From Bacteroidia bacterium (GTDB lineage Bacteria > Bacteroidota > Bacteroidia > Bacteroidales > VadinHA17): DNA of 22,696 nucleotides. Under the pieces are notes generated by a model. The model was not told the origin of the DNA and ran no database searches. It saw only the letters and a list, made by a program, of their open reading frames with translations. The position numbers were made by a program, and so were the translations under genes. This document shows, in pieces, positions 22,388 through 22,696 of this stretch (its first letter is position 1; every line of letters begins with the position of its first letter). The stretch spans positions 1 to 22,696 of the forward strand of contig JAPLEC010000304.1 in NCBI GenBank assembly GCA_026391515.1, written 5' to 3'.

Positions 22388-22422
22388 GTCTGATAAATAC
22401 CACAATTATGGTGATTTCAGAC
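22388..22422 (-). terminator. Hairpin across the stop codon of the RNA methyltransferase gene
   Basis: GTCTGA (22388-22393) pairs with TCAGAC (22417-22422). Inside, AAAT-ACCA pairs with TGGT-ATTT with one bulged base, leaving a six-base loop. The stop codon (22419-22417) is part of the stem. The minus strand downstream is moderately T-rich (ATTTGCTTACTTTTATC), so termination is plausible but not certain. Confidence 0.5.
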
Positions 22423-22696
22423 TTTAGCGCGCCTTTTTGAGCCTTCGTACAATTCATATCCTGCAAGAGTACATTCAATCGCTCCATTGTATAACAGATA
22501 TTTTGATTTAGGCCTTAATCCAATGTTCTTGAGGAATTCTTTGCCTGATGTAATTATCCAGGCTTTGTACCCTGCAAAATTATACTTGAGAGTCGTTCCG
22601 ATCATTTTGTATAATTCATCTATTTCCTCGGGTTTCAGCCTTTCGCCATAAGGAGGATTGAAAACTAAAAAACCATAATCATCAGTCGATTTAACA
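22417..22696 (-). CDS. RlmL/THUMP-type RNA methyltransferase, C-terminal part
   Basis: The frame is open from the right edge of the window to the stop codon at 22419-22417 (92 complete codons). The methyltransferase motif FNPPYGERL is visible near the start of the fragment, followed by LYKMIGTTLK, AWIITSGKEFLKNIGLR and SKYLLYNGAIECTL. The NPPY motif is the catalytic loop of class I SAM-dependent N-methyltransferases, and the GER continuation and the C-terminal NG(A)IEC pattern fit the THUMP-domain family that includes RlmL (23S rRNA guanine N2-methylation). The THUMP domain and the SAM-binding motif lie outside the window. The nearest ATG inside the fragment (22605) is not the true start. Confidence 0.88.
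   Translation of the reverse strand, partial: VKSTDDYGFLVFNPPYGERLKPEEIDELYKMIGTTLKYNFAGYKAWIITSGKEFLKNIGLRPKSKYLLYNGAIECTLAGYELYEGSKRRAKV

Noticed and set aside
22417..22605. A separate 62-residue gene starting at the ATG at 22605
   Set aside because: The frame stays open to the window edge and includes the NPPY methyltransferase motif upstream, so this ATG is internal.

Overview
The window looks like chromosomal DNA from a member of the Bacteroidota, probably Bacteroidales-like. The AT-rich intergenic DNA carries several exact copies of the Bacteroidota -7 promoter element TAnnTTTG. Shine-Dalgarno sites are mostly weak. The gene families fit too: a PorE-like TPR/propeller/OmpA protein, a short SerA with lysine in place of the catalytic histidine, a serC-serA-DUF1015 operon, SiaB/SiaC regulators and an ECF sigma factor divergent from uvrA. 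I see no tRNA, rRNA, CRISPR array, transposase or phage gene, and no gene-free stretch reaches 300 bases.

Layout. 1-1130 (minus): a coupled cassette of SPFH/band-7 membrane protein, Arc-like ribbon-helix-helix protein and the start of a zinc-ribbon protein. 1170-2075 (minus): a small unknown protein and an ECF sigma factor. 2233-5037 (plus): a UvrA family ATPase. 5147-6525 (minus): a secreted protein and a lipoprotein, divergent from an unknown helical protein (6643-7158, plus). 7186-8851 (minus): yggS and a dihydroorotate-dehydrogenase-like protein. 8989-12255 (minus): serC-serA-DUF1015, making phosphoserine from 3-phosphoglycerate. 12364-14297 (minus): gcvT and a comB-like phosphatase. 14497-16584 (minus): the PorE-like envelope protein. 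16739-21192 (plus): Hpt protein, STAS protein, flavin-reductase-like protein and a 1024-residue ABC exporter with a TerB-like N-terminus. 21277-22255 (minus): siaB-like kinase and siaC-like partner, convergent with the exporter. 22417-22696 (minus): C-terminal end of an RNA methyltransferase.

Much of this is housekeeping. Serine made by SerC/SerA (with DUF1015 as an unexplained partner) feeds the glycine cleavage system represented by GcvT. The right-hand part gathers phosphorelay and partner-switching modules (Hpt, STAS, SiaB, SiaC) around an unusual exporter, and is the most likely place for an undescribed regulatory circuit.

The most striking non-genic feature is a set of intergenic palindromes from several sequence families. 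At least five lie across or touch the stop codon of the adjoining gene, and two of them appear to have supplied the last residues of the protein (the UvrA-family ATPase and GcvT).
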